Notes under the pieces: generated by a model | The model's database searches: none | What the model saw: only the letters and a program-made list of their open reading frames with translations | What the model was told of the DNA's origin: nothing | Program-made: the position numbers and the translations under genes | Shown: positions 21,773-32,629 of the stretch, piece after piece | How positions within the stretch are numbered: the stretch's first letter is position 1 | How the letters are laid out: each line of letters starts with the position of its first letter | NCBI GenBank assembly: GCA_038373885.1 | Contig: JAWZYV010019444.1 | Coordinates: 1 to 64,000, forward strand | Direction of reading: 5' to 3' | From: Cheiracanthium punctorium | Taxonomy: Eukaryota > Arthropoda > Arachnida > Araneae > Cheiracanthiidae | DNA length: 64,000 bases

Positions 21773-22833
21773 AATTTTCATGTTACGTCACAGGATCTTT
21801 TTTCTTACTGTGAATGACTGAAAAGGGTGTCATTTTCATTTAAATTATTCGGCTAAGCTGAAACTTTTATGCACTTTTGAAATTCGCATCATATGGATCA
21901 ATAAAATACATGAAAAATATTTATTGTTTTAGTATATACGCGAAAATACATTTAGCTTTACGTTAGTTACAAAAGGATAATTGTAATAAATTCAGGCAAT
22001 TTTTCACATAAGATTTACGAATAGTTTTGTATTAATAACTATGAATTAAGAATAATTAAATTATTTACGTATATTACATCAAGGTGCTTGCGGGGATGGC
22101 AACGAAGACTCTTTTTTCTTTTTCTTTCGCTGGTTGCCAGGACGATATTTTGAAATAAAAATAACTTTTTAATTCTAAACAAATTTATGTAGCTGAATGG
22201 TGTAATATATCTAGTTTCTAAAATATTTATTTGTCTGTGTACTGAATATCAAGTTCCATTTATTCTATTTCTTTGCGAAATTAATTTTTACTATTATATA
22301 TCGATGGCGTGTATTTTTTAATCCGCCCCAAACTTATTTGAGCGTCCCTTTTAGGAAGATTGCATCAAGTGTGTTTTTCAAACGCTCAATAGATGGCGCT
22401 ACCGTCCAAAAATTTTAAATTTTAAATTTTGAGCGTTTTAGAGATTTTTCAACCAATTGACCTAGCTCAATCGTTTCAGGGGCCCAAAAAACCCCCAGGT
22501 ACGAAATTTAAAAAGAATCCTTAGAGCAGTTTTCGAGATCGTTCGGACATACACACACACCCACACACACACAAACATTCCTCGTTTAATATAAGAGCGG
22601 ATATAATTAATGAAGTATGTAAATACCGAAAATAATAACCTTGCTTCTTTGCCCCCCCCCCCATCGATCAAAATTGTTATATTTGAAGAGTTCCTATGTT
22701 TGCCATGTAGATAGTGTTATTTGTTTATTTCACCCCAGTGAATTCACCATGCAGAATTATTTTTCACAATCGTTTTCAAAATCCTGGGAGGGGTAATTAC
22801 CCCCATTACCCCCCCCCCGTAAAACCGCCAATG
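21474..22833. other. AT-rich interior with CA microsatellite
   Basis: It contains a 28-base A-run (21743-21770). An end-like segment GTTTTCGAGATCGTTCGGACATACACAC leads into a CA tract at about 22551-22575, then AACATTCCTCGTTTAATATAAG, resembling the tail of a Helitron- or mariner-type repeat. Runs of C close to 22655 and 22810 belong to the end of the 6.2-kb element. No gene. Confidence 0.5.
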
Positions 22834-22841
22834 GCACCTCC

Positions 22842-22886
22842 AGCCTCCCAGTTTTGAGAGCAGAACCTCTTAGACACTGGGGGGAC
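22842..22886 (-). mobile_element. SINE family A inside Helitron copy 1 (second part)
   Basis: AGCCTCCCAGTTTTGAGAGCAG followed by AACCTCTTAGACACTGG is the head end of the SINE begun at 16485. The 6.2-kb insertion separated the halves and duplicated GCACCTCC. Confidence 0.75.
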
Positions 22887-23559
22887 CCTGAGTGTTATAG
22901 ACTACCTTTTATGCATATATCACAAACAGTTCTTTTACAGGGATACTCATAAGAATTACATTACGCTCTATGTGTATCTCTGTAAGTACTGATCCAAAAC
23001 TTTTTTCACTGATAGTAAGCTACACTATTCTTGAGTATTATGGGCTAAAATTCATGCATGTAGCGCAAATAGCTCCTTTACAGGAACACTCAAAATAATT
23101 CTAATACATTACGCTCTATGAGCATCTCTTTAACTACAGAACCGATTCTAAAACTTTTTCGCTAATAGAGAGCTGCACTATTCCTGATTAACATAGGCTA
23201 AAATTCATGCATATAGCATAAATATTTCTTTTACAAGAACACTCAAAACAGTTCGCAAATACTGTCGTAACTGTCTCTATTCGCCAAATGCCTGAAAAAA
23301 ATCTAAATTTACTAATTCTGTATACTCTCTTACAGGGCCGGCCCTAACAGTTTTGCCGCCCCGGACAAAAATACAAAATGCCGCCCCCCACAGTAAAATT
23401 ACTATTAAAAGAAATAAATTGTTCACAGATATTGTTTTCATGCATATAAAACTGGAATAGCTCTTTAAACATAACGCAGCATAAGAAAAACCATATTTAT
23501 TAAAAAACACCATTAAGCTAAAAACCAAAAGAAAGACAGAAAAATAAAGAGCTTATTTT

Positions 23560-23742
23560 TCTGACTTTTAATTCCGCAAAATTCCTGACTTTTTCTCTTA
23601 AATCAATTTTTCAACTAATTCATGTTCGATAGCCAATGTAGTTAAATTATTTAACCTATCTGGAAGAGTTGTAGAACATAAGAAATTTTTAATTAACTTT
23701 AATTTTGAGAAACTCTTCTCTGCACTTGACACAATTATCGGC
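23560..23742 (-). pseudogene. hAT transposase C-terminal dimerisation region, remnant
   Basis: The minus strand reads SAEKSFSKLKLIKNFLCSTT, then PDRLNNLTTLAIEHELVEKL, then a stop and EKKSGILRN. This follows the hAT-family C-terminal pattern (SAERSFSKLKLIK, RL..LA.L.IE.E). Stops and frame damage make it non-functional. It identifies the surrounding CAGGG-ended element as a once-autonomous hAT. Confidence 0.85.
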
Positions 23743-24397
23743 AAAAAAAGAGAAATTCTCGACTCGAAGCAATACAAATGTACTTATTAAATTAAATCTG
23801 CACTCTAAGTTATTAATCGCTTTGTTTGCTGTAAAAAAATAAAACAATCTTAAATTTTAATTTAGGATCTTACACCCGATCATCTCGTGATTCGCAATCA
23901 AAATTAATTTGTTACGTGGCTGCTTAAACTCAGTGTTATCCAGAATAGTATCTCGTCGGTCAGTTCTCTTACATAACAGAACATTTCATTTAAAATCACA
24001 CCCAATCGAAGATTCTTTCAAAAAATCTTTACAGTTTCTTAAGAGTTCTAGAGCAGGTGGTAAATCGTTGTATTTTGACTGCAATACCTTTCTTAAAATT
24101 CACGCAATTGAAGATTTTGTACCCTATAAAAATAGAGCATAGGAACATGAACTGTTTGAGAGAGTTAAATAATCCTAGCGTCATTGGAATTAGATTTCTC
24201 AATACCTTTATACCTTACCAAGAATGCGATCTGTTCTTTTTTTTTTTCCCATCAGGAATGCAATCTAGAAATATGGGATGGTATTTGGCTTGTTGAATTT
24301 CATTAACAAACTGTAATTTGAATCCAACTGGAAATCTTCTGAAAAATCTATGCAAAATGTGTAAATACTTGTTTGCACATCACAAACAAACAACTGA

Positions 24398-24548
24398 ACA
24401 AGGGCGTAGCCAGGATTTTCATTTGGAGGGGGGGGGGCAAGACAAAGAGACCATGGAGTCCAACTGCTCCTCCCCCCGGTTTGTCATAATCAGACCCTAT
24501 GTCTAGCTCATTTTAGGGGGGCAGCTGCCCCCAGCTGGCTACGCCCAT
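24398..24548. mobile_element. 151-bp MITE of the GGGCGTAGCCAG type
   Basis: The ends AAGGGCGTAGCCAGG and CTGGCTACGCCCAT are inverted repeats. ACAACTGA at 24390-24397 and 24549-24556 is an exact 8-bp duplication. G-runs and C-runs lie just inside the ends. It is nested in the 23333-25994 hAT. Relatives with similar ends bound the large element at 32018-36670. Confidence 0.82.
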
Positions 24549-26027
24549 ACAACTGAAGCGAATGAAATGAAATTTATAGCAACACCAAAAGTGGCAACTT
24601 GATTTAAACTGCAGTTGCTAAAATATTTCTAACTCGTTTAAAAGTTTTAAGATTTAAAACTGTTGTTTGAAAACTGTGTGTAAATGTATGTTCGCCCATT
24701 CTTAAAAAATGGCTCAATGGAATAGAATGAAATTTGGAATTATATTGAATGGTAAGTTAATTGAAACAATAGATGCCAAAATTGTTTTAAATAATTCATA
24801 GACTTTGAGATTTTGTAAAAATCGCTTTAAAGGTTTGTTCTGGCATCCATCAAAAACGGATTAAGAGAACAGAATGAAATTAGGCCATATGATGAGTAAC
24901 AAAGCATCATCGAAATTTTTAAAAGATTTAAATAAATTGAAAGGGTTTGCAAAAGTTGCATCTTATTTTTTCTTATCTTTTCTAGGGAGCGGGGAGAGAG
25001 AGGGAGGGCGTCACTTTAAGGCGTCTGGAGGTAATACAATAGGTGGCTGGTTTCATTATAATGGAATTAATGTTCGGCTTAATAATTTAAAAAAAGAAAT
25101 CGACGTAATTTTTTTATTATTTTTTAATTTTGAGAAAATTGTGCAAAAATTTTGCAGGCATAATATTAAAATTACTAAAGTTAATAGAACAAAATTCAGT
25201 TATTATCGATGAGATTGAGTTAAATAACATTGATATATATATATCTTATTTTGAGAAAATTTTGTGTGACAACTTCGTGAAAACAACTACTGGTCAGACA
25301 AAAGGGAATGAAATGAAATTTTGTTAAATAGTAGGCAGTTAGTAAATTAAAATTTCAGGTTTTTAATTTTCTACAAATGTGAATTATTTTTAAGGTATGA
25401 CGTAAACTTTGATTAAGTTTACGTGCGCGTGTTCGTAAGATTTTCGCGCATCAAGTAAAATCATCAAAATATAATTCAATCGGACGATGCAGTGTTAAAT
25501 ATCGGCTACTTGCTATCACAAAGAATTTTCCAGATATTCTCTTTTCAGTTTAATATTTATTACTAGCATCTTTTTTTGCAACTTTAAATAACTTCTTGAT
25601 GTAGGAAGCTCATCCACTAAAAGAAAACATTAATTTTGAATGTAAAGCATTTTCTCTATTGACAGTTTGTCTCAGTAATTTGTTACTCTCTAACCTGTAA
25701 TCTTTGAACAATACACAAGAGTTATAACTTATCTTTCTATATTTCTGCAGTATGTTAATTCAATTTTTTATACTACTACAATGCAAACGAAATTTCGCGC
25801 GGTTAGTAAAAACCTATCAATGACGGATGGATACATCAGCCAGTAAAGTTATATAGAATGATATTCTTCAGAATATTTTATAACAATTCTTTTACTATTA
25901 CGAAATGTATTTTCAGATTCGAGCCAAAATGCCGCCCCTAAAATTTGCCGCCCCGGACACGGGTCCGGTTTGTCCGGCCCTAGGGCCGCCCCTGCTCTCT
26001 TATTTTAAATGAAGTATACTACCATGC

Positions 26028-26725
26028 CACCAAATAGTTAACGCCACCAAATATTTTTACTGGTCGCAAATACTCCTGCTAGATCGAACAGGATTTAAAA
26101 TAATCTGCATTTTAATTATTTTTCATTATCAAGATATTGGGTTCTAACATTTTTGAACTTGCGGTTTAGATTCACCCTGCTTGGAAATATACCATTTTGC
26201 CAGATCGTACCTAATGCCAAGATGGCGGTTTTAAAATCAGTTAGAATTAGTTATTTTGTTTTGGAAAAATGAATAATCGCTAAATTTTAAACTAATCGCT
26301 AATTCTAAACTCTTGTTGTCTAAGCTAACTTACTATTTGAAAATTGTCAACTTTGTGTAACACACTTTGAGTTATTTATTCCATATACTTTTTAATTTGG
26401 CGTAAAAAATGGGTGTAATTCTACTTCATGTTTGTCAATTTCACGCGATTCTACATACTTGGACTTGCTTTTTTGCAAAGGAATGAATGATTTTATGCCA
26501 AATCTGGCAACCATTATGATTTATTTTTTCAGTTTTTTATTAATATCTTCTAAAACAATTCGATTTTCGAAATGTAAGTCAGCTCATCAGGTTACTCGGA
26601 ATTTTCCAAATCCGTGGACATGTTTCTCGAAATTCAAATCCCCACGGTTTAGGAGAAGATAGCCGAACAAGCTCTTGACAGCGGCGGCTGCGACAGAAGC
26701 CGTTACTTTTTTTAGAATAGAGAGA
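26028..26725 (+). repeat. Dispersed repeat R, copy 1
   Basis: It matches the reverse complement of 57775-58318. Shared blocks are TTAACGCC(A/G)CCAAATATTT, AAAATAATCTGCATTTTAAT, CTAATTCTAAACTC, TTTATGCCAAATCTGGCAACCAT, TTCGATTTTCGAAAT and GGAGATAGCC/GGAGAAGATAGCC. Copy 1 has about 130 extra bases after 26150. The 76-codon frame at 26432-26662 lies in this repeat. Its left edge abuts the point where Helitron copy 1 loses similarity. Confidence 0.7.
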
Positions 26726-27477
26726 TTATTATTGTGTTGTGTTAAGGCAAAGCTGCACAATTGCTATCTGCTTAGGGAATGTGTGTTTGTGTAAGGTGTG
26801 TCTGCGCACTCACGCTAATGTGTTGGGTATTTTACAATCGATGCGTTAGGCATGATTTATCTTTCTTGTTATAACTTTTTATAACTTGATAAAAATTACA
26901 TTAATTCTTGAACAACTTTAAATAAGAGAAATAAGAAACTTATACCGTCCATTTTGGGGGCTCATTTTGAGTTTTCAAACACTTCAGAGCTTAATTTGAA
27001 AGATTTCAGTATGCTATAAAATTGTTCACAATGCCGATGGCTGAGAGGGGGGAGGGAAGGGACTCGAACTCCCCACCTACCCCTACATGGGCGTCCATAT
27101 GAGCACATTCGTTAGTTTTTACCAAGAGGTACATTACTTCTTTCATAGTAATGGCTATATTCACCCCCTAAAATGAATTTCTGGGTACGCCACTGAGACA
27201 GTCTCATCATGACAATCGCGAGTTTCCACAAGTCATACTAAAGGAAAAGAGGAGCTGTATTTGTTGTTCTAAATTAATTGTTTTTCCTTCTTTTTTGTTG
27301 CAAACAGATAAGTTGTAATTTAATAAACACCTAAAAAAAAAAGTAAAGAAAGAATCAAGAAAAGAAAAGGAGAGCGTTGACCTCTCACCTTCTTAAAAAA
27401 ATTTTCGCATGCGATAGGCTTCATTTATAGCGTCCAGCGACTTTTTATTTTAGGACTGCATGCCTACACACTAGTAA
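26726..27477. other. AT-rich spacer with MITE end fragment
   Basis: Near 27178, CTGGGTACGCCACTG followed by AGACAGTC looks like a lone end of the GGCGTAGCC-type family. No gene was seen. Confidence 0.5.
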
Positions 27478-27533
27478 AAAAAACACGAGCCTCTGGATCC
27501 TGGGAATTGTGGGGAAAGGGGCCAGCTTGTGCC

Positions 27534-28318
27534 CAGTGGCGGCTCCTCCATTTGAGCACATGAACCCCCAGAGGAAAAACTAAAGAATAAACACATTACC
27601 AAATTAAATTTTAAAAACATATTAAGTACACTTCTAGACTCTTGTGAATTTAAAACGTTAGTTTTACTCTCCCCCGCCCCTCACAATTATTAAACACGCT
27701 TATTATAGCTAACGCACTGTATCGTAGGTTATGACAGAATAGTCTTTTGTCGCTCGCATGTGTGATCGACCGAACGTCCTTTTTGAACCGGTCTCCGAGG
27801 CAAGACGCCGAGAAAGTTGCGGTAGAAGCGAGGCGCTGCTGATATGACTCTTCGCAAACTTTTTTTGTGCTCGCGGAGGATATTTTGCCGTTATCTCCTC
27901 CGGATTCTTTCTTGGTTTGCTGTGTTCGGTTAGTTAATGCATTTTTTTTCATTTTCTTATTATTTTCTTTATTTTTATCATTTTTCACTACAGTATGTTT
28001 ACGAATTAGTGTAAATAAATAAGATGGGAGTTTAATAAGTATTTCGGAGCTAAAGCAATGATATTTTGCAATATTATCCTTTGAAAAAAAGTGAAATAAA
28101 AAATCAAGAGAACACTTTTGCTAAAACATATCTTGGTGACGAAATGTCAGACCAAAGATGACTTGCTTTCTTTCAGATGCGTGCATTGTTTTCCTTTAAC
28201 TGCTAATATTTTAATTTGTAAGGTGCGTCGCATTTGCATATTTAATGTTCGAAATTAACGTTCGAAAGTTTGTGAACCTCTATTTAAATAACCCACAAGC
28301 CGCCACTGCTGTGCCCCT
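27534..28318. mobile_element. Non-autonomous hAT element, 785 bp
   Basis: The ends CAGTGGCGGCTC and GCCGCCACTG are inverted repeats. The left flank CTTGTGCC (27526-27533) and right flank CTGTGCC (28319-28325) fit an 8-bp duplication with one lost base. The paralogous repeat at 36137-36325 has the empty site CAGCTTGTGCCCCTCC. A 112-codon minus-strand frame at 27650-27988 (Lys/Asn-rich start, then EESYQQRLASTATFSASCLG) lies inside. It may be the eroded start of a transposase or chance. Confidence 0.8.
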
Positions 28319-28419
28319 CCTTGAAATTTTATCGTTAGTAGAAAGTAATATTTTTGTATTGGCCATAGTTTAAAAATACCACATGTGATCATGAAAGCAG
28401 ATAACACTTGGGGATACAT

Positions 28420-28633
28420 TAAGGTGACCAAACGTCTCCATTTTCAGTGCGTTTTTCAAATTGTCCCCAAAATTTAAAACAGGAATTGGGGACAATTTTT
28501 AATTATTGCATTGTTTTTTAATTAAATTACTGTTAATTATTGCATTAATTATAAATGTCCCCAGTTTTGTTTCAGAATCGGGGACATGTCCCCGATTCTG
28601 ACAACAAAACTGTTGAAAAATCTGTTCACCTTA
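28420..28633. mobile_element. GGGGAC MITE, copy M2
   Basis: It begins TAAGGTGACCA and ends TGTTCACCTTA. The flanks GGATACAT (28412-28419) and GGATATAT (28634-28641) form an 8-bp duplication with one mismatch. The palindrome of M1 is present and extends to 28 bases at 28573-28600, centred on CATG. Orientation is opposite to M1. The empty site is the GGATACTTAC region near 36282. Confidence 0.85.
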
Positions 28634-28641
28634 GGATATAT

Positions 28642-29020
28642 ACTTCACTGGGTACAACGGAAACGAGCTGAGGCATGTATGTAGAAGTGACAGTCCTCTA
28701 CTGTATGCATATACAGTTTGAATGCGTTCCGTTCATGCAGTGTATTTTGAAAAGCGATAGGATAATTGCGCTAGATCAGCCTATTCATAGCTTGATTTCT
28801 TATGAATTAATCCATTAAATACATGAAATTAAAAATATGCAAACTAGTATTAGTAAAGACCTTCCAAATAATGGAATAATTTTACAAGTATGTATTTTTA
28901 GAGGGGAAAAAACTGTACTTAAACTCACAGATTAAAGTACATTTGGTTTTCGAAGGTTCTAAAAATTTTATAGAAACAATTATCATTGTATGTACGTAAA
29001 TGTGTCAAGTTAAATGTTTG
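28642..29020. other. AT-rich spacer
   Basis: Up to about 28675 it continues the dispersed repeat shared with 36290-36325. The rest is AT-rich with no feature. The last 8 bases (29013-29020) are the left duplication of the next element. Confidence 0.5.
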
Positions 29021-29645
29021 CAGTGGCGCAGCGAAGGGGGAAGGGTCCAGGGGGTCCGGACCCCCCCCCTATGAGCTAAGGGGCTGCTATGAGCAGGGTA
29101 TGTTTATCTAATTATCTCCGTTAAACTTTTTAAACTTTGTATCCGTAGTTGGCTTGAAAAGGAGGACGCAAGATAAAATCATCAAAGGCTTCCAGCAAGC
29201 ACTGTCATAGAGACTCCTTAGGCAATAAATCTCCAGTCGTGTCTCTGATAGGGAATTTGTGGGGCTAGGATGGACGAATCGGACAGTGTAAAGGGGAGTA
29301 ATTCGCACCCTTGTAGCGCTAAGGAACGGAATAGCCTCAGAAAGAATCTATTCATGCTACAATTAGCTGATAACAAAATTGTCATGAAGGAAAGAGGAAA
29401 ATATATTGCCTATAGTGTAGTCTTCAAGCACACCACTCTTCTTTTCTTGAGATAAACAAGCCACAGTATTCAAATAGTGAATATACACCACACACACACA
29501 CACAACAAACAATACAAAAGAGGGTCTGCTGGGAGCTTAGATGTGGTATAACGAAATTTTGAATGGTTCAGTGAATTCACTTAAGTTGGATGCCTTTAAT
29601 TTGTAAGCAGAAGTTTAAGTTTTGGGTTCTTTGTTTCTTACGATC

Positions 29646-29872
29646 ATGAATTCGTCCAGTTTAAAAAGAAAGAAAACCCAAAGTGAAATGTTTTTTATCT
29701 TTCTTCGAGAAGAAAAATTAAAGCCGATGATGGTGATCGTGCAGCATCAAAGACTGCTGATAGTATGGACGGGCCCGGACCCGGTGAAAAATCTGTTGCA
29801 CCGAAAGAAACCATTGAGGGTGCTGAATCTCAAGCTCATCCTCTTGATATTTGGCTCTACATTAACAAAGAG
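29646..29872 (+). pseudogene. Transposase N-terminal exon remnant (hAT/ZMYM-like)
   Basis: ATG at 29646 opens a frame with SSSLKRKKTQSEMFF, resembling the KRKKTQSxxxSFF start of hAT transposases related to ZMYM1-like proteins. After a frame shift, the second frame reads EKSVAPKETIEGAESQAHPL and DIWLYINKE, ending at a splice-donor-like GAG|GTAAAC at 29872. The shift breaks the gene. Assignment rests on the short KRKK motif and on the enclosing CAGTGGCG ends. Confidence 0.5.
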
Positions 29873-32009
29873 GTAAACTTTACTTGATTAAATTTCAAAA
29901 TAACTTTACACAACAGAGGAGGTGGAATCACACAGACGTGGTTCATAATTTATTATCAGTAAAAATCTTAATGTAAAAAGATCTTTCAAGTATAATCTAG
30001 CAGATGGTTGAAGTGTTTTTATTTATAATTAGCCAAGAATTTTCTAAACATAGACAATCGTACTTGCATGTATACAAGATGTAATGATCCAACTGTAAAG
30101 ATTATTTAAAACTATATCATAAGCTTATTATTACTGGCAATTACAATGTAGTCAATGATAACAAATACATTAAATTACCTTTTTTTGAATTCCAGTTTGT
30201 GTCGAATATTGCTACTTTTTAAACACATATTATGCTAAAATATATGAAGAGCTGTTTATTTATTTTATTAATTTCTTAGGTAATGGAGGATCGAGGTAAT
30301 ATAATAAATAAGGATTTTGAGACTTTACACAATCGACTCACAAGACGAGATTCACACAATTTTTTTATTTCCTTTTCTTTCATTGTTTTTTAAATAAATC
30401 ATACATGATGAATCAATAAGTTCATAATTAGCCTATTGAAAATTTTCTTCTTTTCAATTGAAGAATCAACTATTGCATTTATTTTTTTACAAAGCTTGAA
30501 ATAGTGAACGCATGTTTTGTAACTGCAGCAGATATATTAATAAGTAAAAGTTTTTTTTAAATTAATTTCAGTTTTTTCTGAGTAAAAATTTTTTAAACAT
30601 TGAAGTTTTAAAGAATTTTAATTGGAAAATTAAAATTGCGTGAATGTGATAAACTATTACTTTTACAAGAGATACCATTATTTAAATAATGTCTTGAATT
30701 GTTGTCATGGAGAATAATTTTTAAATTTACAGTTATTCTTTTATTAATTCTATTTTAAAGTGCGATAGCTAGAATAAACTACTTGTTTATTATCTTCCTT
30801 TTTAAAGACCACTGGGGAAGAGTTCTCTTCAAAACAGTCCCCGTTTTAAATCGCCTTTATCTCTCTCCCCCCCCCCCCCAAAAAAAAAAAGAGCTTTATT
30901 TAGTACATGAATTTAAACGTTCAGTGTAATAAATCTTTCAAAATATGACTGTATAGTTAGGCAAGTCGGAGTGTCCAGGCTGAGTAATTTTTTTTTTTTT
31001 TTTTTTTTTACCAACTATGCGAAAAACAAATATTTCGCATGGAGAGCTGCTCTTTTGGCTCTTAGCGGCATATTGTGTGAATTTCATAGAAAAAGTAGAC
31101 TATATTTTTGAAATCAGGTTTGAGGTAAACAATGTACCATAAACATGGGAGAATTTCTCACGGGTGTACTGAGCCCGTTTAAAATATTTAAGCCCCAGCT
31201 CCCCTACTTTCTACGTCCCTGAATAGACCTACAATCTATGTATGTGAGCTGATGTATAATTTTCTGAATTAATTTCTTCAATAATGAATTTCTTCAATTA
31301 ACATTTTTCATGTTTGTATGATAATTGTATATAAATAATATTTTACAATTTCTATTTAATTAAAATTTGAACGGGATTTATTAATTTTTCTTTTCAGTAT
31401 TATTCTTTGGATATATTTTGTATAAGAGTACACAATATGCGGAGTTTGTGTGTATTTATTAGAGCTATGCTTTATTAAAAAGGTTTTTAAAAGAGGAGAT
31501 ATATTTTTTAATGAATAGAATAAATATGAACATAGGACTAGAATTAGAACACCTGAATGTATTTTATTTAGTGTTAAGAAACAAAGAACTCCACCATCTC
31601 GAAAAGCGGTTGTTAACGATTAGAGGCTTACAGTTTTCCGTTAGTTCTTTCGTTTTCTTAAAGAATGTATAAAAGCTTATAACTAGCAATTTTATTACAA
31701 TAATACATTTTTATAATGGCAAATGTTATTTGATTGATTTGCATTACACCGAATAATTGAAATTTCTGCAAGACAAAAGTCTAACAGCTAACATTAAATT
31801 TATGCAAAAGTGTCGGGGGGTCGGGGGATATCAATCCCTATATCCCCCTGCCTATACACTGGCTTGCCAAAAGGGGGGAGGGGAGAATATAGGTATTCCC
31901 ACTGATTCTGCGTTTTCTGGGGGCCTGAGGGTAAAATTTCAAATGTTTTCTGTAAAGGTAAAATTCGTGAAACATTTCTTCCGGAGAAGGGGTGAGTGCT
32001 GAGTGCCTG
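29873..32009. other. AT-rich interior of the hAT-like element
   Basis: Mostly AT-rich with homopolymer runs (C/A near 30868-30890, T near 30989-31010). No further transposase block was recognised. GTCGGGGGGTCGGGGG at 31814 has G-runs. Confidence 0.5.
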
Positions 32010-32629
32010 TCTGAGACCACTGGCGTAGCCAGGATTTTGTTTCGGGAGGGGCACAGAGAGTTTTGTCCAACTAATTAATATTCTAATTATTAATTGTAAT
32101 TAGAAATATTTTAATTATTAATTAATCTTACATTTAAAATTTTTTATAATTATTAATTATAATTAGAAATAATATTCTAAGTACTAATTATTACTAAAAA
32201 TAAGATTCTAATTGTTAATTCTAATTATAATATTACTTAATTAGTAATTTCACAAAAATATCCTTAAATATATGTTTAAAGATGCTATTCAGTATTAATT
32301 TCCCGAGTTAATTAATAATCTTCAATATAATTATCTCTGTAGATAGATGCTTATGTACCGGTTTGTCTGGCGATTATCTCAACCAGATAAGATTTTCTTT
32401 ATTTTAAATCCAGGCCCGTATGTGCTACTACAATAAGTCTTATTCTACAATAAATATATCTTAAGGAAGATACTGAAAAGAAAACTAAATAAATGATTTT
32501 TAAATCTCAATAAACGTCCATAGTAAAAAAATATTTCTATGTAAAATTTTCTTGTTATAAACTGGAAATATATCAATCTATCCCGGATTTTCAATCAGCT
32601 CATTTGCAGCTGCATATAACTAATACATA

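Larger units (their letters stand above)
16647..22833. mobile_element. 6.2-kb TIR element with 8-bp duplication
   Basis: It is flanked by GCACCTCC at 16639-16646 and 22834-22841. Its ends, CAACGGCGGTTCTAG and (reverse-complemented) CATTGGCGGTTTTAC, are imperfect inverted repeats sharing GGCGGTT. Weaker similarity (GGGGTAATG, ATTTTGAA) extends inward about 50 bases. The duplicated bases lie inside a SINE that is uninterrupted at 50120-50186, which supports one insertion event. hAT is the best guess from the CA start and 8-bp target. The interior is a patchwork of other repeats, so the original element was shorter. Confidence 0.65.
23333..25994 (-). mobile_element. hAT transposon, 2.66 kb, degenerate
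   Basis: The ends are CAGGGCCGGCCCTA and, reverse-complemented, CAGGGGCGGCCCTA. Both are followed by GCCGCCCC-type sequence. A perfect 8-bp duplication, CTCTCTTA, lies at 23325-23332 and 25995-26002. The complete Helitron has a single CTCTCTTA at 50625-50632, the empty site. The minus strand carries a transposase C-terminal remnant at 23560-23742. A 151-bp MITE is nested at 24398-24548. The rest is AT-rich decayed sequence. Confidence 0.92.
15407..26027 (+). mobile_element. Helitron copy 1, broken by three large insertions
   Basis: It starts A|TCCTAACTAATATTATAAA, the same start as the complete copy at 48540. It can be followed as 15407-16024, 16197-16646, 22834-23332 and 25995-26027, separated by a MITE, a 6.2-kb TIR element and a hAT. 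Beyond 26027 similarity to copy 2 stops and the CTAG end is missing, replaced by another repeat. There is no Rep/helicase frame, so it is non-autonomous. Internal tandem units of about 150-170 bases (CACTATTCxTGxxTA, AAAATTCATGCAT, TTCTTTTACA) are shared with copy 2. Confidence 0.75.
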
